In this document: piece after piece, positions 22,859 to 35,398 of the stretch
Position numbering within the stretch: the first letter of the stretch is position 1
How the letters are laid out: each line of letters starts with the position of its first letter
Source: Nectonema munidae
Lineage: Eukaryota > Nematomorpha > Nectonematoida > Nectonematidae
Length of the DNA: 64,000 nucleotides
Assembly: GCA_030549495.1 (NCBI GenBank)
Contig: JAUIRK010000774.1
Span: 1-64,000, forward strand
Direction: 5' to 3'
Program-made: the position numbers and the translations under genes
The notes under the pieces: model-generated
The model's database searches: none
Told to the model about the DNA's origin: nothing
The model's input: only the letters and a program-made list of their open reading frames with translations

Positions 22859-23107
22859 TTCTAGGTCTCAAAAATCTAGGTCCACTTAAAGATCATTGGT
22901 AAAATTCTAGGTACACTTAAAGATCATTGGTAAAATTCTAGGTCCACTTAAAGATCATTGGTAAAATTCTAGGTCCAGTTAAAGATCATTGGTACCGCGT
23001 GATTCTAGGTCCTGTTAAAGATCATTGGTACTGTGATTCTTTAAAGATCATTGATACCCCGTGATTCTAGATCCTGTAAAAAATCATTGGTACCCCATGA
23101 TTCTAGG
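22859..23107 (+). repeat. Tandem repeat, about 38-bp unit
   Basis: About seven head-to-tail copies of a unit containing TTAAAGATCATTGGTA and ATTCTAGGTCC. The first three are almost identical. The later ones switch to a variant with CCGTGATTCTAGGTCC. There are no unique spacers, so it is a minisatellite. Confidence 0.85.
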
Positions 23108-23109
23108 TT

Positions 23110-24560
23110 AATTTGTTAACCAGTACTAAAGCGGTTTACCCAAGAGTTGAAACATCTTTGTGCGCATCGTTGATCTCAGATTTCTGAGAGGTGAATGTGC
23201 AGGACGTACCTAGTTTTGGACGTTTAGTACCCAGTTTTTATAATATTTTAAGTACAAAATGATATCTTTAGGAAATGCCTTGAACTCTTACGGACAAGTC
23301 GACTGTATTTAGCTGAGATTAGATTGAAGTTATCCCTGTCTGCTGCAACATAAAGAAGAGATCATCTTTTAAACTCATGAAGGAAAGACACATGCCGCAT
23401 ATTAAAAATTAAATTTATTTTTGCAATCTACAAGAACACGCACCCTCTTCATGGCATATTATTATACTAAATAGAATAGTTTGTGTTAGTAGTTAGTTAT
23501 GTTCTAGCATTATGCAACATGCATACAAAATTCCTTGTTCTTCGCATACATGCCATTTTCTTATTGATTTTGGTGTTATTATTATTAAGCTGTGCGTGTA
23601 TGTATGTATATTGTATATATGTAGGCGACGCGCTCGAGCAATGAATGCTTTTGATTTAAAATGAGCATCAGCAGTAGCATCAATATTTTTTATCATCTTT
23701 GGTGGTTTTGATAAAACAGTCAGTGTCTTCTCCTTCTATCTATCTATCTATCTATCCCTAGCACCTCTTCTTCACATTTTTACTCCGCATGCCACCACCC
23801 TGCTCGTATACCAATAATAATCCTTGCTATCACGATGCGCAGAAACGAAGCAAAATTTGTTCTTACTCTCGCTCCAAAGTTTAAACTATAGATTGGTTTT
23901 TTTCTTCAAAATTTATTCAACTAAGCATCTTCATCATCTGCACTCACGATTGGAAGAATTCGATCATCCTATTTCGAAATGGTGTATTGAAATAGTATCG
24001 ATAAGTAGTATGGATTTTAATAATCATTTTTCTCCACGTTTCATCTCATTCATCGCAATGTGTGTATGCAGTCTATGTTCTTGGCATCGGGAGCAGCAGA
24101 TACATGTTTAGGAGTCGCATAAGACGTTTTGCTTTTCAACTCCTGATCCTAGCATGTTTCTTGTCACATTACAGCCTTTCTATCGTAAGTTACTCTTACC
24201 TACTCTTTGGCCAAAATTATTTCAAGTAAAAAGAATAAATATTTTCAAATCAGTCACGTTATGTCATACACATACATATATATTAGATATAGTCAACCTT
24301 TTAGTGTGGTGCAACTAAAAAATGAAAGATATGATAATTAGAAACTTGTCAGATGAAATAACTAGAGTGCCATTTCCTTAATTACATTATGTAACCGGCC
24401 ACGACGTGAGACTGTACGGGAGGCGGGGGGTGATTTTAATGGGTCCTAAAATTAACATATTTCAAGGGAGTTGCAGTGAGGGGTCCTGCATGTAACACTA
24501 GTGAATTTATGAAATTCCAAAGTGAAACATTAATTTCCATATAAATGCTTCTGTTTCCCT
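23110..24560. other. No supported gene; microsatellite
   Basis: Contains a (CTAT)n microsatellite at about 23734-23756. Open runs at 23493-23696 and 23824-24111 show no recognisable domain or splice context. Confidence 0.45.
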
Positions 24561-24564
24561 AACA

Positions 24565-24740
24565 CCTGCGAGAGTGAGTAAGGTTGGTTAGATACTCTGC
24601 TTCAATATCACAAGATCTCGGGTTCGATCCAGCGTTATGGCCTCTTTGCTCATACCCTTCAAGGTACCTGGCGCCAAATGGTACGACATATCAAAGTGAA
24701 GGAGTCGTAACAAAGTAGATAATAAACAATCATTCAAAAA
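24565..24740 (+). repeat. tRNA-derived SINE
   Basis: A-box-like TGAGTAAGGTTGG at 24574-24586 and a near-perfect B box GGGTTCGATCC at 24620-24630. The spacing fits a pol III type 2 promoter. Related heads occur at 50444 (plus) and 39350 (minus), all reading TCGGGTTC then a CAGCG/CACGG-type stretch. No acceptor-stem pairing, so not a functional tRNA. Confidence 0.6.
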
Positions 24741-24908
24741 ATATAGCTACAAAACGACTACTGCAAGATTGCTCAAAAAACAGACCTGTGCCATGTGTGC
24801 TGTGAAGGATTTTCGTTTGAATTGATCTCATATTTTTCACGTAAAACTCAAAAGTGTTTTCTTCATCCATTTTAAAAATCTATTGTGTTTGTGTTTGCTT
24901 AACTTTAA

Positions 24909-27286
24909 CCCTCATCCGTACAAGCTGCTACAATTTGTAGTTAATAAAATTTCAATCTACACGTGTTAGCTACATATAAATGTTTTGAAGCGAATAATCC
25001 TTGACGATGTGTATTTGTGTATAGTGAGCATGCATACAATGTTTTATTCCGTGATCTATTATCTATTTCGTAAATTTTCTGTTTTTGTCTTTATAGTACA
25101 ACGTACTTCAATTTGTAGTATAGGCGAATTACTGTCGAAACGTATTTATGTATAGTGAATATGCACACAGTGTTTCATTCATAAATTTATTGTCTGGCGC
25201 CAAAACAGGAAATTAACTCTTTAAAAGCAGTAAGCTTCTTTCTTTATTATTTTTGTAATACACAATTCATTCAATTTCCTTGCTTTTCAGACTGTTTTTT
25301 CTTGTTTTTCTTAATTTATTAGAGATACCATTTCACACATTTTGCTGTTTTTCCTTACTTTTCGATGAAAAAATATCAAAGGTCATCGTTTCAATTGGCA
25401 CGTGCTTTAATTTCTTTTTGTGATGAATCTGATGATAATGATGATGATGAAAGAAACAATTTGGAAAAAACTGATGAAAATGTTTGTGAAGAAGTTATTG
25501 AAGAATCGTTTGAATCTTTGGAAAATAACGAGGAAATAGAATCGAACGAAGGTGATATTGACATGTTTGAAGACAACATCTCTGATTATGATAGTCTGAG
25601 TGATGTAATTGAAGACGATGAACCCTGTACTAGCACCAATAGCTTTTTCACGAATGAATTTGAAGATGAAGTGTTTATTTTTTGTAATGACGTCAAGTAT
25701 TCGAAAAGACCACCGCTGGTTAGATCTTTATCAAGAAATATTTTCAATCAAAAGCCAAGACCTTTATGTGATCCTAGAAGCGAAGCTGAATCTTTTTTCC
25801 TTTTTTACAATGAAGACATGTTTCTTCATATTACAAGATACACTAATAGAAAAGTTTCTGATGAAGTTAGGAAGTATTTAGTCAAAAATAAAAGAAAAAC
25901 TTATCCTACGTTCATGAAACAATTTTCTTGTGAAGAAATAAAAGCTTGCTATGGTATTATAATTAGGGCAGTTTCTGATAGAGATAACATGACTTGTTTG
26001 CTTTCCTTATGGTCTCCAAATGACTCAAAACCATTTTACAAATGTTTCAAAGATTCAATTTTTTTTTACACTGTCTTCGATTTGACAACTTCAGAGAGAG
26101 AGAAACAATGAGAAGATTAGATAAGCTTGCAGCTGTCAGGGAAATATGGACAATGTTACAGAAAAATTTATTGGCTTTCCTTGTACCTGAAAATGTTCTC
26201 ACTGTTGATGAACAGCTTTATGGGTATAGAGGTAAAATACCCGGAAGAACTTTTATGCCTCAAAAACCCAGAAAATATGGAGTAAAAGTATTTTGGTGTT
26301 GTGAAACCAAAAGTGGTTTTGCCCTTTCAGGATACATTTATTCCGGCGAAGAAATTGGCAAAGATAAAAACACAGAACGAGCTTCTACAACAGTTTTACG
26401 GTTAGTCAAACCATTTGAAAATAGCGGTAGAGATATAGTAACTGACAGGTATTTCACCTCTCACTTCTTGGCTACAGAACTTTTAAAGAAAAACTTGACG
26501 ATATTTGGAACAATTAAAAAAAGAAGAAAAGAAATTCCTGCTTGTTTATTATCAGTCAAAAACAAAGAGGTCCATACAACCTTAGCTTTGTATGATCATG
26601 AAAAAAAAATCTCCCTATGCTCATATGTTCCCAAAAAAAATAAAAATGTATTGATTACAACCAAGGTAAGTATGGAGTTGACTTGCTTGATTCTATAATT
26701 GAAGAGTTTTCTTGTCGAAGAAAAAGCAACATATGGCCAGTTCTCTTAAACTATAACTTTATTGATGTATCATGGAGTAACGCATTTATTTTAATGAAGA
26801 AAAACGATTATTCCCAAAACCGAAGAACTTTTTTGAAAAACCTATCTTTTCAACTTGCGTTCGAATTCTCAAGTAAAAGACTTCAAAGCCAAAGTTTAAG
26901 GAAAATTATAAAAGAGGCAGGAATACTTGTCGGATATATAAAAACAACTCCCGCACCCTCTAAAAGAAAAGTAATAAATTATTCCAGGCCTTGTAAATAT
27001 TGTAAAAAGTCATGTCGGAGTGCTTGTGAAGTTTGTGACGCTGCAATTTGTCCCAGTCATAGAATCAAGAAAACTACAGAGTTTTGTATTTTTTTGTGAA
27101 AAATAGACAATAATTTTATAATTTCATTGAATAAAACTTTGTACAACTTTATGTGATATATATATTTACAAAAATACAAAAAAAATTATATTCATAAATG
27201 TCAACCTTTATAAGTTTGTGAATTTGCTATACTACAAAATGTAGCAGCTTGTACAGAACTGTGTCCAGTTTATAGTGTACGGATGA
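24909..27286 (+). mobile_element. piggyBac DNA transposon
   Basis: 2378 bp between two TTAA target copies (24905-24908 and 27287-27290). The left end is CCCTCATCCGTACA. The right end read on the minus strand is TCATCCGTACAC, lacking the leading CCC. Longer internal inverted repeats follow: GTACAAGCTGCTACA near 24918 and its complement near 27240. A broken transposase fills the middle. Confidence 0.88.
25365..27099 (+). pseudogene. piggyBac-type (DDE_Tnp_1_7) transposase, broken
   Basis: An acidic, Glu/Asp-rich N-terminal third (residues about 20-95) precedes the catalytic core. The core reads FLHCLRFDNFRERE, VDEQLYGYRG, VTDRYFTSHFLATELL (first catalytic Asp), YGVDLLDSIIEEFSCRRK and FIDVSWSNAFILMKK. 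It ends in a cysteine-rich zinc-binding tail, CKYCKKSCRSACEVC. The frame changes near 26055 in a T run. Near 26670-26690 a stretch of about 25-40 residues that normally holds the second catalytic Asp is missing along with a frame change. So this copy is dead but fairly young, because most motifs are intact. Confidence 0.85.
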
Positions 27287-27299
27287 TTAACACAAATGT

Positions 27300-29180
27300 G
27301 CAAATCTTAAATTAGGCTTATACTTCATAGAGCCGTTTAGTGCCGTGTGTTTAAAACACATTTAGAGCAACGGCAATTACATATTTATCATCATATTTTT
27401 CAATGAATCAAATGATCAACGAATTAGTTATTTATTTGTTAAGTTGCTTGGTTAACTTGGCCGGCTTACCACGACATGGGCAACACTAGCAGATTCACCG
27501 GACATCGTTTCCTTCAAAGGGCGCCATATGAGTTTCTCGCTGGGGAGGAAATTGCTACCATAGGTAGTCTATTGAAATAGTAGCTTGCTTTGCCTAATTT
27601 GATGGAAAAGGGTCTCGTTAGCTTCTCGCTACTCTAAGGCCATAAAAGGCTTCTGATTGTTTCATATTATTCACATTTATTTCTAAAAAAATTTTTAAAT
27701 GATCCTTTAACAAAACAATCTCCTTTTTAGCTTTCTAAATGCAAGTATATGCCCTGTTAATCAGCTAGATATTATTTATTCAACCAGTTTTATATTAAAT
27801 ATTGTATTTGAGATTTATGTAACTTTGCGACTTGCGATTGCTAATGGTCATTTACCCCACGATCTATGAGTTCAATGGATATTATTTCATATTTTATTTT
27901 TGCATCACCATTTAAGGACATCAAAGTTAAATACGTATTTTTAATATCATGTAGAAGTTACTTCACTTGAGGTTCATAGTGATGTTTTGCTATAAGAACA
28001 TATTTATCGGAATAATCAACCGGGACGGATTGATTTGATAAAATTTGTACCTATACCTCATCGCTTTTTTTCATTTCATAAAGAAGGCTGACAGGTGTAA
28101 TCAAGAGATAATTATGTACAAATTTGCATAAAAATTGCTAAGCATTCAAAATGACAGCTCAAATTACTATTAAAAAAAAATTATTTTCTTTGTTACACTC
28201 AAATATGTGTAATCTGTATACAAAATTAGAAGCAAGAGGCGTAATACAATTATTGCTATGCTTCACTGCACACCAACATTCAGAGGTTTCTTTCCAGATG
28301 ACTCTTTCTCATCATCTTCACCACAATTCACTTACAGTTTATCTCAAGATCCTTCAAAATGTTATTTTATGCCTTGTATTCTTTCTAGTTAAGGTTATTG
28401 CGTATTTTAATACTTAAACGCTGATTCTCTTACCACTACTTCAAGTAATTTCTTTATTTTCGTTTAAACGTAAGCCGTTGAAAGCATCCGCAAAAACTTT
28501 TTTCACTTAATAATTAGCTTTTTTAAAAAATTTAATAAATTTATGGTTTGAATTTAAAAAATTTCATATTGCAAATTCTAAATTTAAATATGACGTCACC
28601 GCTTATAGCACTCATATGATTTTGCCATTATTGATTTTAGGTTATTTGATTGAAATTAAGCAATAATAATAATTGTATACTAATCGATTTGATTTTAATA
28701 ACTGACAAATGAGAGATTATTATAGGAAAATTTTTGCTTTGGCGATTTGACCATATTTTTTGAAAAAAGGCGTTTACTAGCCGCATATTTACAACATTTT
28801 TACTATACTTTTGATAATAATTGTCTATAGATTGTAGTCTGAAGGTTTTAAATGCCATAAAAGACTAGCCAGTGCCCCATGTCGCTTCGCTCCATATTAC
28901 TTATAATTTCGGTTTTAAGTTCGGGGAATTTCTGTGTTCGCGAAAATTTCTTACTTTACAATAATTCAATGATTTACCTCGATGATCAACACGGCTTTTT
29001 TCAACCCCTGGGATAAAGTCTGAAAAACAAATGGTTTTACATTTTTGTTACTTGAAATGCATTAAATTTTCAAAATTTATTTTTTTAAAGTAAAATAAAG
29101 TTTTGCATCTATTTTATAACAAACTCAGCATCGGTATTCGTTTTTTGTTTAATCTGGGTATCGGCAAATATTTTATTGCG
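27300..29180. other. No supported gene
   Basis: AT-rich DNA. Open runs 28151-28417 and 28637-28858 are low-complexity. A short GC-rich patch (CCAGTGCCCCATGTCGCTTCGCTCC) lies near 28869-28893 in two blocks. Confidence 0.45.
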
Positions 29181-29185
29181 TATCC

Positions 29186-29371
29186 GGTAAATTCACCACC
29201 GACTGACAATTCACCGATTTTAAAAAAATTAAAATGTGATGAAATGAATTTGTAATCAATAAATCAAAAATGGATTTAAAAATCAATATATCTTTTTCAG
29301 TGAAATTAATTGTAGGTGAATTGACACATGGGTGAATTTACTCTCGGTGAATTGAAGTCGGTGCATTTACC
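29186..29371. mobile_element. Miniature element with inverted repeats
   Basis: Left end GGTAAATTCACC..CCGACTGACAATTCACCG and right end (minus strand) GGTAAATGCACCGACTTC, then AATTCACCG. The ends are inverted and rich in a repeated AATTCACCG motif. About 186 bp, with no clear target duplication. Confidence 0.45.
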
Positions 29372-29643
29372 TAGACTCATTTTATTGTTCACCGATTTTA
29401 TCAGCGAAATCAATAGACAAATTAAAGTTTATAATAGAGTTATAAGGAGTAAAAGAACCCTTGTATTTTTTGCATAAAGCTTTGTCCATCCAATATCATT
29501 TTATTTAAGTGCCTTTTTGCTTACAATTTGATATAAAAAATATACTAAATTCATAAATAGACTTAAGGGTCGTTCAAAAATAACGTCAATTAATTTTCAT
29601 TTATTTTTGGTCGTTTTATTGTGATATATTTCAGTATAATCAG

Positions 29644-31689
29644 TAGGGTAGGTTCATTATGCAACTGTCACTTTGGACAAGTCTAGATGAGTGAAATATT
29701 ATATAAATAAATCACTTACAAGTTTTTATGTCACAATATTCAGTAACTTTTTGAGGAAATTCTATTTTAATTTGATTCAAGGTTTTATTTTTCCTCACAT
29801 TTTTTATTTAATTTTAAACTTATCTCCGTTTAAAAATGGCTAAAAAAAAGTTTTTCCTTTTACTAGAAAGCGTAATTTAAAACAATTTTATGGAAAAACT
29901 TCTCCGTTAAACAAGAAAAGTAATTCAATATAGTTATTTTCTTAAAAACAGCAAATCGTATACAAAAGAATATGATATTTCGAAGATTATTGTTAAAGAA
30001 ATCATCAATATTTGAAATTTAATCAGCCCTCGACTTCCTTTATACGATGAACACTGGGTTGTTTTAAAGAGACTAAAAATATCAATAGAAAGTCACTTAC
30101 AACAAAACAATAACAAAATTTATAAGAAAAATTAGACAAACTTTTTGATATTTCTGTATGTATTTGTAGGTTACCCATTTGTTCTTGTAATGCTAATGCA
30201 GTAAAGTGCAAAGCCGAAAACTATATCGAAAAACATATAGTTTGTACCTGTCCCCAAAAAAGGAAAGTTCCGGTTGAAGAAAGAGTGTATTTGAAAGATC
30301 AAAGAGCTAAAATTCGTAATTGAAGTTATTATCAGTTAGGGATAGAAACGCTGCCAAAAAGCATGATAAAAACCTCAAACTGAAAGCCATCATATTCATC
30401 TCTCAAAAAATGAAGCGGTTAAAGAGACCCCATTTGATCATACTTGTGACAATCCTTTCATGAATGATAGCTCGGAAGAAAAAGATTCTGATCTCAACGA
30501 TATAAACTTTTCACCAGATAGAAAACTCCCAGATTCTTAGCTTTTTGACACTTAGGTTTGCCATAAGAATAGATAATTCTTCCTCTCTTGCAAACGTCTC
30601 TTTTGCTTGATTTGGAAGAAATGAATCTTCTTGATAAAAGTCTAATGTTAATCAAATTTTACTTGATAAATCTAAAATAGACAGGGTAAAAACAAAGATA
30701 AAATTAAAAAACGCATGAAGCAGATTTGAAAGGTTTGATATGCATTGGAGTTGATGGAAGGATAGATAATGAAATTTTGTCATACACCGGAAGTTGAGAA
30801 TCCAAATGGAGAAATTGTAATTAAAAAAGAACAAAACGAGTGTCTTGTTATCGTTCTTGAACAAATAGTTCGACACAAAATGCATACAATTGGCTGTTCT
30901 CTGCATCAAAGCGAACTTTCTTTTTGATCAATATTCGAATATTTTGATGGGAAAACACATCAATATTTTCAGGACTATTAGGGAAGCTTTGTCAGAAAGA
31001 CAAAGAAATTGCTTTGTCAGAGAAGACTACCACAAATTGTATTTTCTAGAATAGCTGACGAGTTGGATAATATACTTTTTAAAGAAGAAATTCTGAAATT
31101 TATGAGCCCTGACCAATGTCTTTTACTTGAGTATGCTTTGGGCATTTCACGAAGACATGTGGAAGAAAGATTTGCTGCTTGCAAAGTTGGACCAATTAAT
31201 CATTCCAGGTGGTTAATGTTAGTTGTTAGAATAATGTGCTTATGGACAAGAGGCGCTTATTCCACTAATTTGCAAGAAAACCTCACATTTGGATTTAAGT
31301 CGACACAAGCACTCACCAAACAAATTATAATTTGTTTTTTGTCTGAAAATTATCAGACAACTAAGATTTGCTTTTGTTTCTAAAGGATATTATGAAAAAT
31401 TAAATATCTAATTTTTCAGCAGATAGAAATATTTTTTGTATTACACTCGTCTTATATAGACTTTTTTAATTTTTGAAAATTAAAAAAACCAAACAAATTA
31501 AAAACAATTTCCTCAAAATTTTTAAAATGATTCATTACAAACATTAAAATTTTTTTAATGAATCAAATAATATTCAATTATTCAAATCTCTCATGATTAA
31601 CTTCACTAACAAGTACCTTTATGCTTAGAAACTATCTAAACTTGTCCAAAAATGAAAATTGAACTTTTGTGAAAAATTGACCTGCCCTA
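29644..31689 (+). mobile_element. DNA transposon of unassigned superfamily, 8-bp duplication
   Basis: Flanked by ATAATCAG at 29636-29643 and 31690-31697. Ends are inverted: TAGGGTAGGTTCA on the left, TAGGGCAGGTCAA on the minus strand at the right. Both are followed about 20-35 bases in by TTTGGACAAGT and TAGAT. The plus strand has a broken coding region (about 30180-31383). The 8-bp duplication and TAGGG end fit hAT or another 8-bp superfamily, but the protein shows no BED finger or hAT C-terminus. Confidence 0.65.
30180..31383 (+). pseudogene. Transposase-like remnant of the 29644-31689 element
   Basis: Readable blocks are LICIGVDGRIDNEIL (near 30740), and an open run from 31009 with ILKFMSPDQCLLLEYALGIS, HVEERFAACKVGPINHSRWL and VVRIMCLWTR. 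The pattern of an early VDG-type Asp and a late GP.NHSRWL..RI block resembles a widespread, mostly unnamed arthropod/cnidarian TE protein with D.DG...HSRWLT..CRI motifs. Several frames are needed, so it is dead. I cannot name the family. Confidence 0.45.
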
Positions 31690-31699
31690 ATAATCAGTA

Positions 31700-32130
31700 T
31701 GACATTACAGGCCTATGAATAATATGTTTTGTCCGTGATATCCCTTGGAACTTCATTCAGATGTATACATTTTTATGCTATTAGCCCTGCTCCAATGAAA
31801 TCACCGCCTTTATTCAGAGTCTCACAAGAGACCAGGCACGATGATATATGATATGAAAAGAAGATCTATAGTTTTCATAAAACAATTATTTATATAATTA
31901 CTATTTTTAAGTTACGGTCTGATTATCCAAACATACTAGGCATGTTTCTCAAAATAATAGCTTAATTATCCATGTTAGCTGATTAAACACGAGTATTAAC
32001 GGTAGGCCATCTACCCATCAAAATGTTACAAACTGTGTTCGTAATTTAAAATTTTGTATTTTTTTCCTACATACGCCAATATGCAACATTTGAAGACATA
32101 ATTTATAACCAAATTTAATGGGATCGCATC
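31700..32130. other. No supported gene
   Basis: AT-rich flank. ATTATCCAAAC and related motifs near 31925-31985 hint at old pogo-type ends, not annotated further. Confidence 0.4.
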
Positions 32131-32132
32131 AT

Positions 32133-32280
32133 AATCCTGGTACAAACAAACCTGCTTACACTATCAAAAGTGAGCGGACATCAAGGATTGAGGACTCCAC
32201 AATTAATCCTGGTACAAATGTGTTTACACTATTCAGAGTGGACATCAAGAATCGAGAAAGACTTCAGAATCAACCCTTGT
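32133..32280 (+). repeat. Two-copy tandem duplication
   Basis: AATCCTGGTACAAA with TTTACACTAT and GGACATCAAG recurs about 75 bases later with substitutions. Small local duplication. Confidence 0.6.
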
Positions 32281-32429
32281 ATAAACTTAGTTCAATAAAA
32301 ATTGTTTCATTTTACGTTTAAGGTATAGTGTGCTTCATTATTCTTGATAGCATAAGCGATTTTCTACAAAGTTATTTTTGAAAAAAAATATTTATTTTTA
32401 CATTTTTATTTTATTCATTGGATTATTAT

Positions 32430-32960
32430 TTATAAAATCGCACCTATTTGATTCGTCCTAGGCATCGGCGTCGGTAGCATCGGCTTGAAGGATTGCCATC
32501 GGATATTGTCGTATATGGAGTTAATACCAGTAATGAAAGCATCACGGACTTGTTCATCGCGATAATCGTTTGCGGACACATTTTTGTAGTTGCATTCAGC
32601 ACTTAGCTGCAGGAGGGCCTGGACGAACTCATCAACACGTTCCACAGGCTGTTGCTTTCGATTTGCAAGTATGCGTCTGGCATAGATCTCATTTTTCTCG
32701 TGTATGTAAAGTGACTCCAACTTGTATATAGCTGTTTCGAATTGATCTTCATTGCTGTTGAGTTTGAACACCGCGGCAGACATGTAGTTAGTTAGCACAA
32801 CACGTTTATCAGGCGCGTGCTCTGCAATTGACTTCAGGAAGTTGGAAAAGGTACAATACCAATGCTTCCATTCTTCATGGTCACTGGGTGAGCAGGATTA
32901 ATGTCCAGCCTTTCGGGTTTGAGAAACTTGTCCATTAGCAGCAGTCCTTTATTTTAACTG
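32430..32960 (-). mobile_element. LTR-retrotransposon Gag fossil (Ty3/gypsy-like)
   Basis: Minus-strand translation of 32798-32430 has the profile of a retrotransposon Gag capsid domain: helical, with YARRILANRKQQP, DEFVQALLQLSAECNY, and RDEQVRDAFITGI. Upstream Gag-like sequence reaches about 32940. No protease, polymerase or LTR is seen nearby, so this is a broken fragment with a few breaks. Age is uncertain, but the reading frame is still well preserved. Confidence 0.65.
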
Positions 32961-33174
32961 AAGTAAGCCCTAGTTCCTACTAGTGGCTAACTTCAAATTT
33001 AACGTAATAAATTCTTTTCACTACAATTTACTTCAGTTAAAATATAACAAGTGAACGTAGAAGTAGGATTACGAGATACGAATTTTGTTTAAAAATTTTT
33101 AAAACCAAGTTTATTATGAATTTTTTATATTTGTTTTTGTTCATAATAAGGTGTAGAAAGTGGGTGAAATCCAA

Positions 33175-34665
33175 AACAGCTAATACCAAAATAACTTATC
33201 CAAAACGGCTAGTTCCAAAATAGCTAGTGCCAGAATAGTTAGTTCCATAATAGCTAGTATACCAAAATAGCTAGTTCAAAAATAGCTGGTTTTAAATAGC
33301 TTTCAAATATGTCTTTAAAAATGCAGAGATTCAAGGATGTTTTTTCCATCTTTCACGGGCAATTTGGAGGAAAAGTCAAAGTATTGATCTAACAAATAGT
33401 TATGTAAATGATGCTAACTCCCGACTTTATTGTAAATTGCTTGCTGCATTAGCATTCCTACCCACAGATGAAAAACCCAATGATTTGAAGATTTGTTGGA
33501 TACACTTGAAGATCTTCAAATAGAGCAATGGATGGAAGAGTTATACTGTTATTTTGAAGATAAATACATTGGAAGGCCCCAAAGAACAGGAGGAAGAAAA
33601 AAGCCGCCTTTATTTTCACCAATGATTTGGAGTGTTGAACAAAGGTCGACTGATTGTTTACCAAGAACCACGAACAAGCTTGTATGATGGCACCGAGCAA
33701 TTCAGACCCTCTATGATTGTTGTTGTTGTCGACCTCGTTCACCATTCGACATCTGAAGAGTGAACCCTCACGTCGCAGTCCAGCTACCACTCCAGTTTCG
33801 AAGACCCTCTGGAAAGCAACTCAGCCACACTTACGGGATTCGCCCAGAGATCTATCGGTTTCAAATTGGTTGTGATATGTTTTTCTTTGAATAGATGTTG
33901 TGTGTCCACATCTTCCAAACAGCTTCAAACTTCCTCAGCCTGCTCATGGTTGGAGTGCTTCCAGAACATGGAACAAATTGGGGAAATCTGCCTTGTCCGA
34001 CGAAAGCCGGACCCAATACCCTCTATGATTCCCCACATCCTTCGTTATGGCGGTTTTTAAGAACCATTCAACAGGAAGAAAATATGCAAAGAACTAAGTT
34101 GACTTATTATTTATCAGGCGAAAAAGAGACTACAAGTAAACAAGCCAAAGAAATCAATGGAAAAATTCAAACTTTAAAACATAGACTCCAAATTGAAGAA
34201 ATAACATCTGAATTTTTACGTGGCATTACCTATATTTTATCAAATATTGAATAAATATACTTACGATTTTTTAACAAAACCCTGCTTTATGAATTTATAA
34301 ATAGATTGTATTAATTTTTTAACTTTCTCTATAAAAGTTTTGACGTTGATGTTAGCACACACGACCTCCTTTTTAATGTTATATAAATTTAAATAAAGTA
34401 TATCAGCTTTACTACTTTTTTAAACATAGTAATAGAAATCCTCTCAAGAGAACACTTTCCCATTATTTTTATAATGAATAGGAATATTTCTGTTGTAAAA
34501 ACAATTTAATGAATATAAAATTTTTTTTATTGTAAAAAACAAATTATGATCGTGTTCTTCCAAACCTAATTTTTCCTAGTCGAAACAGACGATTATATGA
34601 CTTAACAGCTAGTCCCAAATTAACTATTTTGGTAAACTAGCTATTTTGGAACAAGCTCTTTGGTC
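33175..34665 (+). mobile_element. MULE-type transposon with repetitive inverted ends
   Basis: The left end (33175-33300) is built from five to seven copies of CCAAAATAGCTAGT-like motifs. The right end (34600-34660) has the complement (ACTAGCTATTTTGG). A broken MULE transposase C-terminal half lies between. Exact outer limits and target duplication are not clear. Confidence 0.6.
33310..34254 (+). pseudogene. MULE transposase C-terminal remnant
   Basis: Blocks are LAALAFLPTDE (33445), LEDLQIEQWMEELYCYFEDK with YIGRPQRTGGRKKPP (33500-33600), then HRAIQ near 33690. A last open part at 33895-34254 reads SLWRFLRTIQQEENMQRTKL and ends LRGITYILSNIE. This is the end of the same protein family as the MULE at 45418-46295 (FEDNYIGRLTRRVRRP, then HPNIWTFIRCIQKEH). 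The catalytic N-terminal half is absent. Confidence 0.7.
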
Positions 34666-34669
34666 GTAT

Positions 34670-35390
34670 AATCGCAGAAAGTATACGAAAGAAAAGTATT
34701 TTTTAGTGGATGCATGAAATTATTAAGGTAAAGTTGTTCACCTAAGTCACTTTCATACTCAATATCTTGATTGAATCCTTCAAAATTTTACATATGCTTT
34801 CCCCGATATAGAAATTCGCATGATACACGAAATGTATGGTAAAACCGTCTTTTGGCATGACAAATTTGAGGATTGCATAATACGCGAGATCGCATGATAA
34901 ATCGAGTATATACGGCAATTTATAAATAGGGTTATTATTTGATCGATCACATCGGACTCTATGGAATGAGACATTAAAGGGACCTTTTTTTACTTGATAG
35001 TCTTAAAGCTTACTTAGGTTCTCAAATATGAATTGACTTCGTGCAATATAAGTCATTCTTTTCACGTGCACTTGAACATTATTTCATCATATTTTTACAT
35101 TTCTTTTTATCATTATGTACAAACAGCAGAAGTTTATCAACATTCCACTATAAGTTATTTAAAAAGTTTTTCAAATTTAATTAATAGCTTTAAAAGACCA
35201 AGAAGCAGCAGGCTAATTCGTATACTTGTAATGCATTTTGAGCTATGTTAGAATTAGACCCCATTTTAGCCGTTCTAGATAGAGTGAGTGTAGTCTTTAT
35301 TTAAAATGTATACGTTTACATTTTGTTCCTTCATTTCATTCATCTTTAAGATCCAAAGAGTATTTGGTTGAGGAGTTGACAACAGAAAGA
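34670..35390. other. Upstream region of the ankyrin gene
   Basis: AT-rich. A possible 3' splice site (TTCATTCATCTTTAAG ending 35350) lies 49 bases before the start codon, suggesting a spliced 5' untranslated region. No TATA-type promoter was convincing. Confidence 0.4.
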
Positions 35391-35398
35391 TAGATAGA

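Noticed and set aside
22859-23107. Regular repeats that could suggest a CRISPR array
   Set aside because: Units are contiguous without unique spacers, and the genome is clearly eukaryotic. It is a minisatellite.
24574-24630. tRNA gene
   Set aside because: A and B boxes are present but there is no acceptor-stem or anticodon-arm pairing, and the head recurs as a dispersed repeat. Called a SINE.
33458-33790. Minus-strand open run of 110 residues
   Set aside because: Antisense to the MULE transposase remnant.
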